Assembly (NCBI RefSeq): GCF_015353075.1
Contig: NZ_CP064187.1
Location: forward strand, 4,232,728 to 4,296,727
Length of the DNA: 64,000 nucleotides
Origin: Rhizobium sp. 007
Lineage (GTDB): Bacteria > Pseudomonadota > Alphaproteobacteria > Rhizobiales > Rhizobiaceae
Reading direction: 5' to 3'
Positions 1-8,493 of the stretch are shown here, piece after piece; positions within the stretch are counted from its first letter, which is position 1; each line of letters starts with the position of its first letter. The position numbers and the translations under genes are program-made. The notes beneath the pieces are model-generated. The model saw only the letters and a list, made by a program, of their open reading frames with translations. It did no database searches and was not told the DNA's origin.

Positions 1-115
1 GAGCGGCATTGGTTTTTCCGGGAGACATGCGCCAGGGGCGACGTTGCCTGGAAGCAGTCTTGCCGTTCCCGTGCATGATGCGGTAGTAGCCTTTTGTGGC
101 AAGCTGTGTCGCGAA

Positions 116-1303
116 ATGGGGAACGCTGAATTGGACATCGAAGAGCTGCAGACCTTCGTAGAAGTTGCTGATGCTGGGGGAGTTTCGCCTGCTGCGCTCC
201 GGCTCGGCGTCTCCAAGTCAATCGTCAGTCGACGGCTCTTCCGGCTTGAAGCGGAACTTGGTGTCCAGCTTCTTGCACGGACCACCCGGGGCGCCGCTCT
301 CACGGAAGCAGGGGCCACGTTCCGAGACTATGCAGCAAGAGTCTGCGCCGAGATCGACGTGGCCAGGGAAACGATCCTACCCGCCGGTGACCTTCGCGGC
401 CGCTTGCGAGTTGCAGTGCCGCTTTCTTTCGGCCCGACTCACTTCGCTCCCATCCTCGCGGAAATGGCGCGACGCCACCCCCAGCTCCAAATCCACACCT
501 GCTACAGTGATCGCTTCGTCGATCTCATCACAGAGGGTTATGATTGTGCGATACGGGTAGGCTATCTTCAGGACTCTAATTTGATCGCAAGACGTGTCGG
601 CCCGATCTACGGGAAGCTCGTCGCGAGCCCGGACTACATCAAGGCGCATGGGTCGCCCGAGACGCCGGAGGAACTCGTCGCTCATGAGGCCCTCATGCAG
701 GGCACCGAAGCCTGGCAACTCATGGATGGCGACAAGATCATCACGGTTCGTCCGCAGGGGCGCTTTAAAGCCGACAACGGCACTGCTCTAGTCGCCGCCG
801 CGGCAGCAGGACTCGGGATCGCTTACCTGCCCGATTGCCTTACCCATGAATATATAGCCTCCGGTGCGCTTGTGCCGGTCATGACGCACTATCCACCACC
901 CCCGGCAGGTGCATATGTCATCCGCCCGCCAGGTCAGGATCCCGCACGGAAGATACGGGTCCTCACCGAATTGCTGATTGAGTATTGCGAACCTGCTCCG
1001 CACCTCGCGGGACGTGCCCCTGTCTGGGATACTGGGCGACCCCGAAGCCACCGCTGTCCTTATCGACCATGTCGCCGCACTCGCGGCACAGCCAGAGGCC
1101 GTTCCCCCCGACCGACGTGCAGCCTCGCTTTGGTCAGGATCGTACCACGGGCCGCCGCACAGATGTGCGCGGCATGTCCGGTTCCGAGGCCGCGCTCACC
1201 GCCCGACCGCGGGCCTGCGGTCAATCTAAGGCGATGGGGGTTTGAGCAAAATTTCGCGGCCCGCATTGCGAGTTCACGCTTCACCAGCAGGCTGAACTCA
1301 TGA
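116..1303 (+). CDS. LysR-family transcriptional regulator with aberrant C-terminal tail
   Basis: DNA-binding regulator. The N-terminal winged helix-turn-helix is plain (EELQTFVEVADAGG, then SKSIVSRRLFRLEAELGV) and is followed by a LysR effector-binding domain (GRLRVAVPLSFG, AAAAGLGIAYLP). LysR homology stops near position 990 (TELLIEYCEP). The remaining ~100 codons are Arg/Pro-rich and antisense to an HNH-nuclease remnant, so this 395-residue frame is about 90 residues longer than usual because the native stop has been lost. ATG 116 is used; TTG 131, with GGGGA nine bases upstream, would give the more typical start MDIEELQ. Whether the fused protein folds is unknown. Confidence 0.75.
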   Translation: MGNAELDIEELQTFVEVADAGGVSPAALRLGVSKSIVSRRLFRLEAELGVQLLARTTRGAALTEAGATFRDYAARVCAEIDVARETILPAGDLRGRLRVAVPLSFGPTHFAPILAEMARRHPQLQIHTCYSDRFVDLITEGYDCAIRVGYLQDSNLIARRVGPIYGKLVASPDYIKAHGSPETPEELVAHEALMQGTEAWQLMDGDKIITVRPQGRFKADNGTALVAAAAAGLGIAYLPDCLTHEYIASGALVPVMTHYPPPPAGAYVIRPPGQDPARKIRVLTELLIEYCEPAPHLAGRAPVWDTGRPRSHRCPYRPCRRTRGTARGRSPRPTCSLALVRIVPRAAAQMCAACPVPRPRSPPDRGPAVNLRRWGFEQNFAARIASSRFTSRLNS

Positions 1304-1335
1304 CGTGGTATCGGGTCTCCGTCGATCGTGGACGA
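1024..1335 (-). pseudogene. HNH-type nuclease remnant (frameshifted)
   Basis: On the minus strand, three frames in sequence spell the core of a Zn/HNH endonuclease family: KFCSNPH..RLTAGPRSGG and GHAAHICAAARG, then GPWYDPDQSEAARRS, then GNGLWLCRECGDMVDKD. The order and spacing (CxNP, AAHI, GPxYD, RRS, NGxWLC..C) match a known HNH module, but at least two single-base frame changes separate the blocks and there is no usable start. The second Cys of the first knuckle reads as Arg. It lies antisense to the tail of the LysR frame and next to a truncated tRNA, as expected for a decayed mobile or defence gene. The family is known; the boundaries are estimates. Confidence 0.6.
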
Positions 1336-1380
1336 CGACCCATAGCCGCTCTGCTGCCCCACTTCGCCGAGTTTCGGCCT

Positions 1381-1447
1381 GATTTTGAAGGATGGTGCGG
1401 GTGGTCGGAATCGAACCGACACTCCTTGCGGAACCGGATTTTGAAGG
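1381..1447. repeat. 11-bp direct repeats flanking the tRNA fragment
   Basis: GATTTTGAAGG occurs at 1381-1391 and again at 1437-1447. The right copy covers the anticodon loop of the tRNA-Leu fragment; the left copy lies just beyond its CCA end. This could be a crossover core or a deletion scar. The repeat is short enough to be coincidence. Confidence 0.35.
1393..1445 (-). pseudogene. 3' half of tRNA-Leu(CAA), truncated at the anticodon loop
   Basis: Read on the minus strand, the segment gives a TTCAAAA anticodon loop (CAA), the 3' anticodon strand TCCGG, a class II variable arm, a T arm (GTCGG-TTCGATT-CCGAC) and an acceptor strand CACCCGC followed by ACCA. Upstream of the loop the sequence no longer pairs (TCCCT cannot pair with TCCGG), and the D arm and 5' acceptor strand are absent. 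This is the form left at one end of an element integrated into a tRNA gene. It cannot make a functional tRNA. Confidence 0.8.
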
Positions 1448-1841
1448 GAGTCGCGTTTACAAAAAGCGGCGCCGTTGCCGTAGTCCGGTGCTTCATCAGA
1501 TCCCGATTTCCGTGATCCACGCACCTGTGCGGCACCTAGTTCAATGACGACGTCACCGTCCTATGTGCACGCCATAGCCCTCTATTTCCCGATTGATCAC
1601 CGTGAGGGCTTCCACCGTTCGCGATCTATTGTTTTCTATCTCCTCACTACGAGCCTCATTGCCCGTGACGGTACTTTTAAAAATGCGGCTAAGCAATATG
1701 CCCGAGGTCCGTCAGATGGACCGCCAGTGCCAAACTCCACCCACCGATAGCTGTCGATCGTTATCGACATGATTTATTTTTATTTTCAGTGGCTTACGTC
1801 GCACCATGGCGTAAATTAGGCGGGGTTCGGATAGGCCTGAA
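1448..1841. other. Intergenic region downstream of guaA
   Basis: About 390 bases with no convincing gene. A 68-codon plus-strand frame (1544-1750) has no ribosome-binding site and no recognisable domain. The only structured element is the hairpin at 1752-1769. The segment lies between the tRNA scar and guaA and may be leftover element DNA. Confidence 0.5.
1752..1786 (+). terminator. Terminator-like hairpin
   Basis: A perfect 7-bp stem TGTCGAT-CGTT-ATCGACA (1752-1769) is followed by a T-rich tract (TGATTTATTTTTATTTT). It is oriented for plus-strand transcripts, but no convincing plus gene ends directly before it. It could stop read-through from the LysR side into antisense guaA. Confidence 0.4.
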
Positions 1842-3404
1842 TCATTCCCACTCGATCGTGCCGGGCGGCTTCGAAGTCACGTCGTAAACCACACGGTTGA
1901 TGCCGCGCACTTCGTTGATAATGCGGGTTGCGGCGCGGCCGAGGAATTCCATGTCATAGTGATAGAAATCCGCCGTCATGCCGTCGACCGAGGTGACGGC
2001 GCGAAGCGCGCAGACGAATTCGTAGGTGCGCCCGTCGCCCATGACGCCGACGGTCTGGACCGGAAGCAGCACCGCGAAGGCCTGCCAGATCGCATCGTAG
2101 AGACCTGCTTTACGGATTTCGTCGAGATAGATGGCATCGGCTTCGCGCAGGATGTCGAGCTTCTCGCGAGTGATGCCGCCCGGGCAGCGAATTGCGAGCC
2201 CCGGGCCTGGGAAGGGATGGCGGCCGATGAAGCTATCGGGCAGGCCGAGCTCCTTGCCGAGTGCGCGCACTTCGTCCTTGAAGAGCTCACGCAGCGGCTC
2301 GACGAGCTGCATGTTCATGCGCTCCGGCAAACCGCCGACATTGTGGTGCGACTTGATAGTAACCGATGGGCCACCGGTGAAGGATACGCTTTCGATCACA
2401 TCCGGATAGAGAGTGCCCTGGCCCAGGAAATCGGCGCCGCCGAGCTTCTTGGCTTCTTCCTCGAAGGTCTCGATGAACAAGCGCCCGATGATCTTTCGCT
2501 TGGTCTCCGGATCGCTGACGCCTTCGAGCTCGCCGATGAACCTGTCCGAGGCATCGACATGTAGCAAGTGTAGATTGTAATGCTCGCGGAACATCGCAAC
2601 GACGCTCGCTGCCTCGTCTTTGCGCATCAGGCCATGATCGACCAGGATGCAGGTGAGTTGGTCGCCGACGGCTTCATGAATGAGGAGAGCTGCGACCGAG
2701 CTATCGACGCCGCCGGAAAGCGCGCAAATGACGCGCTTGTCGCCGACCTGCTGGCGGATTTGCTCGACCGCCTTCTGGCGATAGGCCGACATCGACCAGT
2801 CGCCCTTGATACCGGCGATGTTGTGAATGAAGTTGCCGATAAGCTTCGCGCCGTCCGGGGTATGCACGACTTCCGGATGGAACTGCACGCCGTAATATTT
2901 GCGCTTTTCGTCGGCGATGAAAGCATATGGCGCGTTGGAGGAGGTCGCGACGACCTCGAAGCCTTCCGGCAGCGCCGTGACGCGGTCGCCGTGACTCATC
3001 CAGACCTGATGGCGCGAACCCTTCGACCACAGCCCTTCGAACAGCGGGCAGTCCTTGTCGACGTCCAGGAAAGCGCGGCCGAATTCGCGGTGATGGCCGC
3101 TCTCGACCTTGCCGCCGAGCTGCATGCACATCGTCTGTTGGCCGTAGCAGATACCGAAGACCGGCAGGCCGCTGTCGAAGATGATCTGCGGTGCGCGGGG
3201 CGAACCTTCATCGACCGTCGAAGCCGGGCTGCCGGACAGGATTACGGCCCTCGGCTGAAGGCGCTTGAAGCCCTCTTCGGCGGACTGGAAGGGAACGATC
3301 TCGCAGTACACACCCGCCTCGCGCACGCGGCGTGCGATCAGCTGGGTCACCTGGCTGCCGAAATCGACGATGAGGACGCTGTCGGGATGTGCTGTCTGGG
3401 TCAT
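1842..3404 (-). CDS. guaA: GMP synthase (glutamine-hydrolysing)
   Basis: Catalyses XMP + ATP + glutamine to GMP, the last step of de novo guanine nucleotide synthesis, in the cytoplasm. At 520 residues it has the normal length. The N-terminal class I amidotransferase domain has nucleophile Cys86 (GICYGQQ) and His176/Glu178 (HPEVVH). The ATP-pyrophosphatase P-loop SGGVDS is at 230-235, and the C-terminal dimerisation domain ends KPPGTIEWE, the typical end of the family. It is a single-gene unit with about 95 bases to the next upstream gene. guaA 3' ends are known integration hot spots, which fits the scarred DNA downstream, but its own 3' end looks intact. Confidence 0.97.
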   Translation of the reverse strand: MTQTAHPDSVLIVDFGSQVTQLIARRVREAGVYCEIVPFQSAEEGFKRLQPRAVILSGSPASTVDEGSPRAPQIIFDSGLPVFGICYGQQTMCMQLGGKVESGHHREFGRAFLDVDKDCPLFEGLWSKGSRHQVWMSHGDRVTALPEGFEVVATSSNAPYAFIADEKRKYYGVQFHPEVVHTPDGAKLIGNFIHNIAGIKGDWSMSAYRQKAVEQIRQQVGDKRVICALSGGVDSSVAALLIHEAVGDQLTCILVDHGLMRKDEAASVVAMFREHYNLHLLHVDASDRFIGELEGVSDPETKRKIIGRLFIETFEEEAKKLGGADFLGQGTLYPDVIESVSFTGGPSVTIKSHHNVGGLPERMNMQLVEPLRELFKDEVRALGKELGLPDSFIGRHPFPGPGLAIRCPGGITREKLDILREADAIYLDEIRKAGLYDAIWQAFAVLLPVQTVGVMGDGRTYEFVCALRAVTSVDGMTADFYHYDMEFLGRAATRIINEVRGINRVVYDVTSKPPGTIEWE

Positions 3405-3498
3405 GGCGAGCCTTTAATGAAAAGCACCCGTCCTGGCAATCCAGGAAATCGGCCGAGCCGGGATTTTATTGTCTTGATTGTCCCTGCTTTAGAGGGTT

Positions 3499-4137
3499 TC
3501 AGAACCAGAAAACACCATCCTCGAGCGCGGTGAATAGGCTATCGACGGCATAGGAGAGCTTGCGATCAATCACGTGCAGATACTCCGTCCAGCCGGAAAT
3601 GTGCTGCAGTTCTTCAGCGCCGTCGGAGATTCCGCGAAGGCCGATCAGCGGCAGCTTATAGCCCTGGCAGGCGCGCAGAATCGCGAATGTTTCCATGTCC
3701 ACCATGTCGGCAGCGATATTCCTGTAGGCCGACCCCGAAATGACGTTGCCACCGGTGGAAAGGCTGGCCTCAGGAATACCGGGAATGCGGAGCGGCAGAT
3801 CGATGACCGCTGGAAGATCGAGGAAGGGTGTGTGGCCCTTCTCGAAACCAAGCGGCGACGCATCCATGTCGCGGTAGGAAACGGAAGAAACCTGATAGAC
3901 TTCTGTCTGCTCAAGCGTCGCGGAACCTGCCGAGCCGAGAGAGACGACAAGCTGCGGCAGGTCGTCGGCCTGATCGAGCCGGGAAAGCGTCTTCGTCATC
4001 GCGACCGCCGCCTCGACCGGACCGACGCCTGTCATCAGCGGTTCGAAACGGGAGCGCAGGAAGGGGCCATATTCGGCTTCCGCCGCCATGACGAAGAGGA
4101 TGGACTTGCCGGCGACCGGCTTCAGTTCAAATTTCAT
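3499..4137 (-). CDS. mtnN: 5'-methylthioadenosine/S-adenosylhomocysteine nucleosidase
   Basis: Predicted to split MTA or SAH to adenine plus the thioribose product, feeding methionine salvage and relieving SAH inhibition of methyltransferases. The 212 residues fit the nucleoside phosphorylase/MTAN fold: VMAAEAEYGPF at the start, the purine/ribose-binding VDMET at 146-150 and the catalytic Asp in SDGAEEL (171-177). Its start overlaps the stop of the upstream thioesterase by 4 bases, so the two are co-transcribed and probably translationally coupled. The exact substrate preference cannot be read from sequence. Confidence 0.85.
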   Translation of the reverse strand: MKFELKPVAGKSILFVMAAEAEYGPFLRSRFEPLMTGVGPVEAAVAMTKTLSRLDQADDLPQLVVSLGSAGSATLEQTEVYQVSSVSYRDMDASPLGFEKGHTPFLDLPAVIDLPLRIPGIPEASLSTGGNVISGSAYRNIAADMVDMETFAILRACQGYKLPLIGLRGISDGAEELQHISGWTEYLHVIDRKLSYAVDSLFTALEDGVFWF

Positions 4138-4583
4138 CCCGTGATTCCCTCTCTGCCGCGAACGACCATCATCGTTCCCGTCATGGAGGCGATCAGCTTG
4201 GCCGGTCCGTCGCCGATCGCATAGCCGCGCCCGTCGGCGACGATGATATTGGAGCCTGGTTTGGTGATCTCGCCGCGAAACAGGAAGCGCTCGCCGCGCC
4301 CAGGCGACATCAGGTTGACCTTGAATTCGATCGTCAGGATCGAGGCATCGGCGTCGATGACACTGTAGGCGGCAAAGCCGCAGGCGCTGTCGAGAGCTGC
4401 CGAAATGATGCCGGCATGAAGAATGCCATGCTGTTGCGTGAGCTTGACGTCGAAGGGAAGTTCGATCTCCACCACGCCGTGCTCGACGCGCGTCAGCTCG
4501 GCGCCGATCGTTTCCATTGCCGCCTGGCGGGTAAAATTCTGACGGATCCGTTCGCGGAAGTCGCCGTTGTTCCTAACGCTCAT
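4134..4583 (-). CDS. PaaI-family hotdog thioesterase
   Basis: A small (149-residue) acyl-CoA thioesterase-like protein with a single hotdog domain. The long helix carries HGILHAGIISAALDSACGFA, which supplies the family's catalytic/CoA-binding residues, followed by beta strands (TIEFKVNLMSPG). ATG 4583 is preferred over an upstream ATG because AAGGGGAC precedes it at good spacing. It is the first gene of a two-gene unit with the nucleosidase. The physiological acyl-CoA is unknown; phenylacetyl-CoA pathway genes are not nearby. Confidence 0.8.
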   Translation of the reverse strand: MSVRNNGDFRERIRQNFTRQAAMETIGAELTRVEHGVVEIELPFDVKLTQQHGILHAGIISAALDSACGFAAYSVIDADASILTIEFKVNLMSPGRGERFLFRGEITKPGSNIIVADGRGYAIGDGPAKLIASMTGTMMVVRGREGITG

Positions 4584-4715
4584 GCATTTGTCCCCTTGCG
4601 GCCGCGAAAGTGGCACGGCGCGTCGGTTTCGACAAGGATGAAAGGGAAGCAGTTCCGATATGCGATCGAGCCGAGTGCCGCAAAGACGGTCCGCAGCACA
4701 AGTACTGGCTGAAGA

Positions 4716-5807
4716 TCAAGCGCGCTCGCGGGCAATCCTGACGATATGCTGATCCCATGCCACATTGCTGCGCGTCGCAAGGAACTCACCGTCATAGGAA
4801 GAGACAGCAAATCCATGCCGGGCGGGCGCGATGCCGGCAGCGTCGGGGATGATGTCTTCGGCCAAGACCTTGCCGGAGTTGGCGTCGATGATCGCCGATG
4901 CACCCTTCGGCGACGTCACGCCGACGAGGGCGTCCTTGCGGTTGACGGCAATGGCGCCGACATAGTTGCCGAGCTGGCGGGTCGTTTTCTCCGGCAGATC
5001 GACGAAGGTTAGTTCCTCGCCTTTGGCGAAGTGGCCGACGAGCGGCGGCAGGTCGTTACGGTGGCCCTCGTACTGGCATGCGAACCACACGCGGCCATTG
5101 GCGTCGATATCGACGTGACGGGTCGAGACCTGCGACCATTGCCGCGGCATCACATGTTTTTCGACGAGCGTGCCATTGGACGCATCGATCAGCGTCAGCG
5201 ATGGCTGCATGTTGCCGAGGTTGAGCTTCGTGCGGCCGAAATCCGGATGGGTCTCGATGCCACCATTGGCGATGACAAGCCAGCGGCCGTCATCGGAGAC
5301 GGTCATATCGTGCGGGCCGACCCCATAGGTCTGGAACTCGCCGATGCGGGCGAAGCGGTTTGTCACGTCGTAGAGACCGATCATGCCGCGATTGCCGTCA
5401 AAATCGTTCTCACTGGCATAAAGCAACCGGCCGTCCTGCGAAAAGGTACCGTGTCCGTAGAAGTGGCGGCCTTCGGCGGAGGTGATAACGACCGGCTCAC
5501 CCCTGTTCCAGGGATCGAAGATCATTGCGTAGGTGCCGGGACGGCGAGCGAAGGCGACGGTCTTGCCGGTGGTTGGGCTGAAAGCCATGCCATGGGCACG
5601 TGCGGGCAGGGCGACCTGATCGACGATTTCGCCGCGTTCGGTCACGGTCGCGACCGCGAAGGAGCCGTCGGCGGCGCGGATGCCCGAGGCATAAAGCGCA
5701 TCCGCGCGCTCAAGTGCCAGCAGCCCGCGCGGCTGCAATGCGGCGAGAAAGCTCAGGCCTGCTGCCTTGACGAAACTGCGTCGGTCGATCGCAGCGCTCC
5801 GCCACAT
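4716..5807 (-). CDS. DUF1513 beta-propeller-like periplasmic protein
   Basis: The last gene of the imelysin operon (363 residues). A Tat-type signal is visible at the N-terminus (RRSFVKAAGLSFLAAL), followed by repeated strand motifs typical of the DUF1513 family (YASENDFDGNRGMIGLYD, GVGPHDM.VSDDGRWLVIANGG). Family members occur next to imelysins and di-heme oxidoreductases and are thought to act in periplasmic iron uptake, but the molecular role is unproven. ATG 5807 is chosen because it lies 4 bases after the upstream stop; an ATG at 5864 would overlap the previous gene. Confidence 0.8.
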   Translation of the reverse strand: MWRSAAIDRRSFVKAAGLSFLAALQPRGLLALERADALYASGIRAADGSFAVATVTERGEIVDQVALPARAHGMAFSPTTGKTVAFARRPGTYAMIFDPWNRGEPVVITSAEGRHFYGHGTFSQDGRLLYASENDFDGNRGMIGLYDVTNRFARIGEFQTYGVGPHDMTVSDDGRWLVIANGGIETHPDFGRTKLNLGNMQPSLTLIDASNGTLVEKHVMPRQWSQVSTRHVDIDANGRVWFACQYEGHRNDLPPLVGHFAKGEELTFVDLPEKTTRQLGNYVGAIAVNRKDALVGVTSPKGASAIIDANSGKVLAEDIIPDAAGIAPARHGFAVSSYDGEFLATRSNVAWDQHIVRIARERA

Positions 5808-5811
5808 CGGC

Positions 5812-6909
5812 TCAGTCCCCGTCGGAGAAGGAGAAGCCGGCCGAAAGGCCGATCGCGCCGCCATATTCGTCGCTGATGCGGGTGATCAATTCACGGCTCG
5901 TCGCCAGAAATGCGTCGAGCTTGGCTTTCTCCGCATCGCTGGTTGCCACGTCGATATCCGGATTGAGCTTCGGGACGGTATCAAGCAGGGTCTTGAAGTT
6001 CGCCTCGATTGCATCAGCAACGGGTTTCTTGTCGGCAGGCAGAAGTTCTGCCATTCCGGCCTTCTGCCAGAGCGTGCGCAGTCCCTCGAGGTTTGCCGTC
6101 ATCGATTTCCAAGTGTTTTTCGAGCGCCAATAGATAGCCATGCGCGGGCGCGGTGCCGTGTCATCCCGGCCTTTGTAAAACAGCTCAAGCCGCTGATCGC
6201 GGACGGTTTCGACGCCGTGGACAAGAATGCCGAGAAGCGCGGTCACCGCTTCCTTGTTATCCATGAAATCTTCGCTTTGGGGACCGGGACGTTTCCAGCT
6301 TGCCTGCACGCCGTCCGGCTTTTCCCAAGCCGCAACGACTTCGCCTGCCTCGCGCTGGATATTGCCCGCAACAGCAGCGCCATATTGGCAGCGGAACCCG
6401 TTCTTTTGTTTGAGGAGATCGTCTGAGCCGTTGCCGTAAAGCACGTATTCAAGCGCCGTCAGACCCTGCAAGGCGACGCTCTTTTCCCCGATCGAGTCGA
6501 CCGTTGCATCCTTCGGGTCGGCCTTGGCGAGCAGTGCCTGTACCTGTCTAAGGCCGACGCCCTTTCGGTCAGGGAAGAAGAGGATGTGTTCGAAGAGATT
6601 GTCGTGCATTACCGGGCCGGTTTGCACGATCTCGATGATCGACCAATAGCGGATCGTATCGTCGAAAGCAGATTTGGCCTTGTCCAAAGTCTGCTGTGTG
6701 CCACCGTCGCAGAGGTCCTTCATCGCCGTCGTCAAGCGTGCCGTAGACTGTTGCATGTTGCGGTAGCCGGGGCGGATCACCTCGTCGACGGCCCGCGCCA
6801 TCACGCCAGGCACCGCTTCCTCGTTCAGCCCCGTCGGCGTCGACGCAGTCTGTGCAATTGCCGATGCCGCAAGCATGAATGAAAGCACGAGAGGTTGCCA
6901 AAGGCGCAT
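5812..6909 (-). CDS. Imelysin-family (M75-like) periplasmic protein, second copy
   Basis: A 365-residue secreted protein with a Sec signal peptide (MRLWQPLVLSFMLAASAIAQT). Imelysin signatures are weaker than in the first copy: the usual GxHxxE motif reads LTALEYVLYG, so the His is replaced while the Glu is kept. The family is linked to iron acquisition and was once called peptidase M75. The start codon overlaps the stop of the di-heme oxidoreductase by one base (TAATG), showing tight coupling. The altered motif suggests the two imelysins in this operon have different roles. Confidence 0.85.
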   Translation of the reverse strand: MRLWQPLVLSFMLAASAIAQTASTPTGLNEEAVPGVMARAVDEVIRPGYRNMQQSTARLTTAMKDLCDGGTQQTLDKAKSAFDDTIRYWSIIEIVQTGPVMHDNLFEHILFFPDRKGVGLRQVQALLAKADPKDATVDSIGEKSVALQGLTALEYVLYGNGSDDLLKQKNGFRCQYGAAVAGNIQREAGEVVAAWEKPDGVQASWKRPGPQSEDFMDNKEAVTALLGILVHGVETVRDQRLELFYKGRDDTAPRPRMAIYWRSKNTWKSMTANLEGLRTLWQKAGMAELLPADKKPVADAIEANFKTLLDTVPKLNPDIDVATSDAEKAKLDAFLATSRELITRISDEYGGAIGLSAGFSFSDGD

Positions 6910-8447
6910 TACAGGGACTCCAGGAATCGGATCAGGGCCTCTCTATCGTCTTTCGGCAGAGAGGAGAATGCATCGCGGGCTTTCTCGGCTTCGCCGCCGT
7001 GCCAGAGGATCGCTTCGGTGAGATTTCTGGCGCGGCCGTCGTGGAGGAAAAAGCTGTGTCCGCTGACAGTCCGGGTCAGTCCTATACCCCATAGCGGCGG
7101 CGTGCGCCATTCACGTCCGCTTGCGTGGCCAACTTGCTGGGCATCGGCAAGACCTTCGCCCATATCGTGCAGCAGGAAATCCGAATAAGGCCAGATAAGC
7201 TGAAAGGACTGAGCTTTTTCGGCGGCATCCCGACGTGTGACGAATTTGGGTACGTGGCAGGATATGCAGCCGGACTGATAGAAAAGTTCCTTACCCCTCA
7301 GCGTGTCGGGGAAGCTTGCCTTTCGCCGCGCCGGTACGGCTAGATTCGCGGAATAGAAGGTCACGAGATCGAGGACAGGCCCGGGCGCCTCTTCATTGCC
7401 CAGGCGCTTTTGAACACCGGTTGGCATTTTTTGGCATTTTATCTCGGCCTGCATGCAATCCCCATGTGCATCCGGCCGGTCGGGCGTCGATATGCCGATG
7501 TCGCTGGAGAAGGCGGCAGCGCTCTGGTCGCGCACAGTTGCATTCTGTGCCTTCCACCCGAAGCGGCCAAGGGCGACTGCGCCTGTGCGATGATCACGCA
7601 CGATGGCAGCCTTGCCTGAAATGCGGTTACCATCTTTGTCGTCCGGGTCGGCATGCGCGAGGATGTCGGCTGCTGGAATGGCTTCGATGAGGCCGAGCCC
7701 GATCATCGCCGGGGCGACGCGCGGCGATATCGTTGTCGCCGGATCGAGCGGGCCGTAGGCAAGATCCTTCACTTCGTAGGTCGGCGTGCGCAATGAGACT
7801 GTTTCTCCGCCGGCAAGCGTAACGGTCTTTTCCGCATAGCGAATGGCCATCTTCCCTTCGGCGGCGAGACCGGGCACGGCAAGGTCCTGCAGCTGATGAC
7901 CATAAGTAGGGTCCGGGAAATTGACGGCGCTAGCATTTGCGATCACCTCTCCTTCTTCCGATGTCGCCGCTGCTCGTCCAAGGCGAAAGAACATCGATGT
8001 GGCGCTGACGCCGCCTTCCGGTGGCCTGCCGCGTCCGTCGTTGACGTGGCAGCTCATGCAGGAGCGCGCATTGAAGAGCGGCCCGAGGCCATCCGACGCC
8101 TGTGTCGAGGATGGCGCGGAAACCCAGAGCTTCTTGAAGAGTGCGTTGCCGAGCTTGAAGTTCTGCTCTTCTTCGAAGGGGATGTTTGCCGAGATATGCG
8201 AAAAGGAATCCTGCGTTACCGGATCGACCGATGTGGCGGCACCCGCCTGCATCGCCTCGTATGGCTCGGCTTTGGAAAAATCACTCGCCGGGCGCGTCAC
8301 GGCCTCGACGCGCTTCAAATCGGCATCGGAAAGATCGGTGCGTTTCGTCGGGAGATTAAAACCGGCGGCAAGAGCCACCGGAACGCCGGCAAGCGTGGCG
8401 CAGAAAGCAGCGCAGAGAAAAACGCGACGAGCCGGATTATGCGGCAT
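6909..8447 (-). CDS. Di-heme oxidoreductase (DUF1111/DHOR family)
   Basis: A periplasmic c-type cytochrome of 512 residues with an N-terminal signal sequence (RRVFLCAAFCATLAGVPVALA). Two haem-attachment motifs are present, CMSCH at 130-134 and CISCH at 394-398, in the arrangement of the family often called putative thiol oxidoreductase, with the conserved GLGPLFNARSC and FLHDGRARNLTEAILWH segments. It sits between two imelysin genes, the standard setting, and probably handles electrons for iron redox change in the periplasm. ATG 8447 is used because the longer frame would start inside the upstream gene. Confidence 0.9.
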   Translation of the reverse strand: MPHNPARRVFLCAAFCATLAGVPVALAAGFNLPTKRTDLSDADLKRVEAVTRPASDFSKAEPYEAMQAGAATSVDPVTQDSFSHISANIPFEEEQNFKLGNALFKKLWVSAPSSTQASDGLGPLFNARSCMSCHVNDGRGRPPEGGVSATSMFFRLGRAAATSEEGEVIANASAVNFPDPTYGHQLQDLAVPGLAAEGKMAIRYAEKTVTLAGGETVSLRTPTYEVKDLAYGPLDPATTISPRVAPAMIGLGLIEAIPAADILAHADPDDKDGNRISGKAAIVRDHRTGAVALGRFGWKAQNATVRDQSAAAFSSDIGISTPDRPDAHGDCMQAEIKCQKMPTGVQKRLGNEEAPGPVLDLVTFYSANLAVPARRKASFPDTLRGKELFYQSGCISCHVPKFVTRRDAAEKAQSFQLIWPYSDFLLHDMGEGLADAQQVGHASGREWRTPPLWGIGLTRTVSGHSFFLHDGRARNLTEAILWHGGEAEKARDAFSSLPKDDREALIRFLESL

Positions 8448-8457
8448 TTCAGAGTTC

Positions 8458-8483
8458 GGGCCGCTTGGGTTTGGAAGCGGCCC
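8458..8483. repeat. Intercistronic hairpin between imelysin 1 and the di-heme oxidoreductase
   Basis: A 9-bp perfect stem, GGGCCGCTT / AAGCGGCCC, with an 8-base loop lies in the 46-base gap. In the operon's direction no T-run follows, so full termination is unlikely. A hairpin here can stabilise the upstream mRNA and give more imelysin 1 than downstream products. Confidence 0.5.
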
Positions 8484-8493
8484 GCCTTTTTGA

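Noticed and set aside
1393..1520. A complete tRNA-Leu gene
   Set aside because: The sequence 5' of the anticodon loop does not form an anticodon stem, D arm or acceptor stem.
1544..1750. A 68-codon plus-strand frame ending just before a terminator-like hairpin
   Set aside because: Tempting because of the hairpin, but there is no ribosome-binding site, no recognisable family and the protein has ordinary random composition.
2580..3533. A 317-codon plus-strand open frame
   Set aside because: Complementary to guaA, whose catalytic residues are all in place; no ribosome-binding site and no domain.
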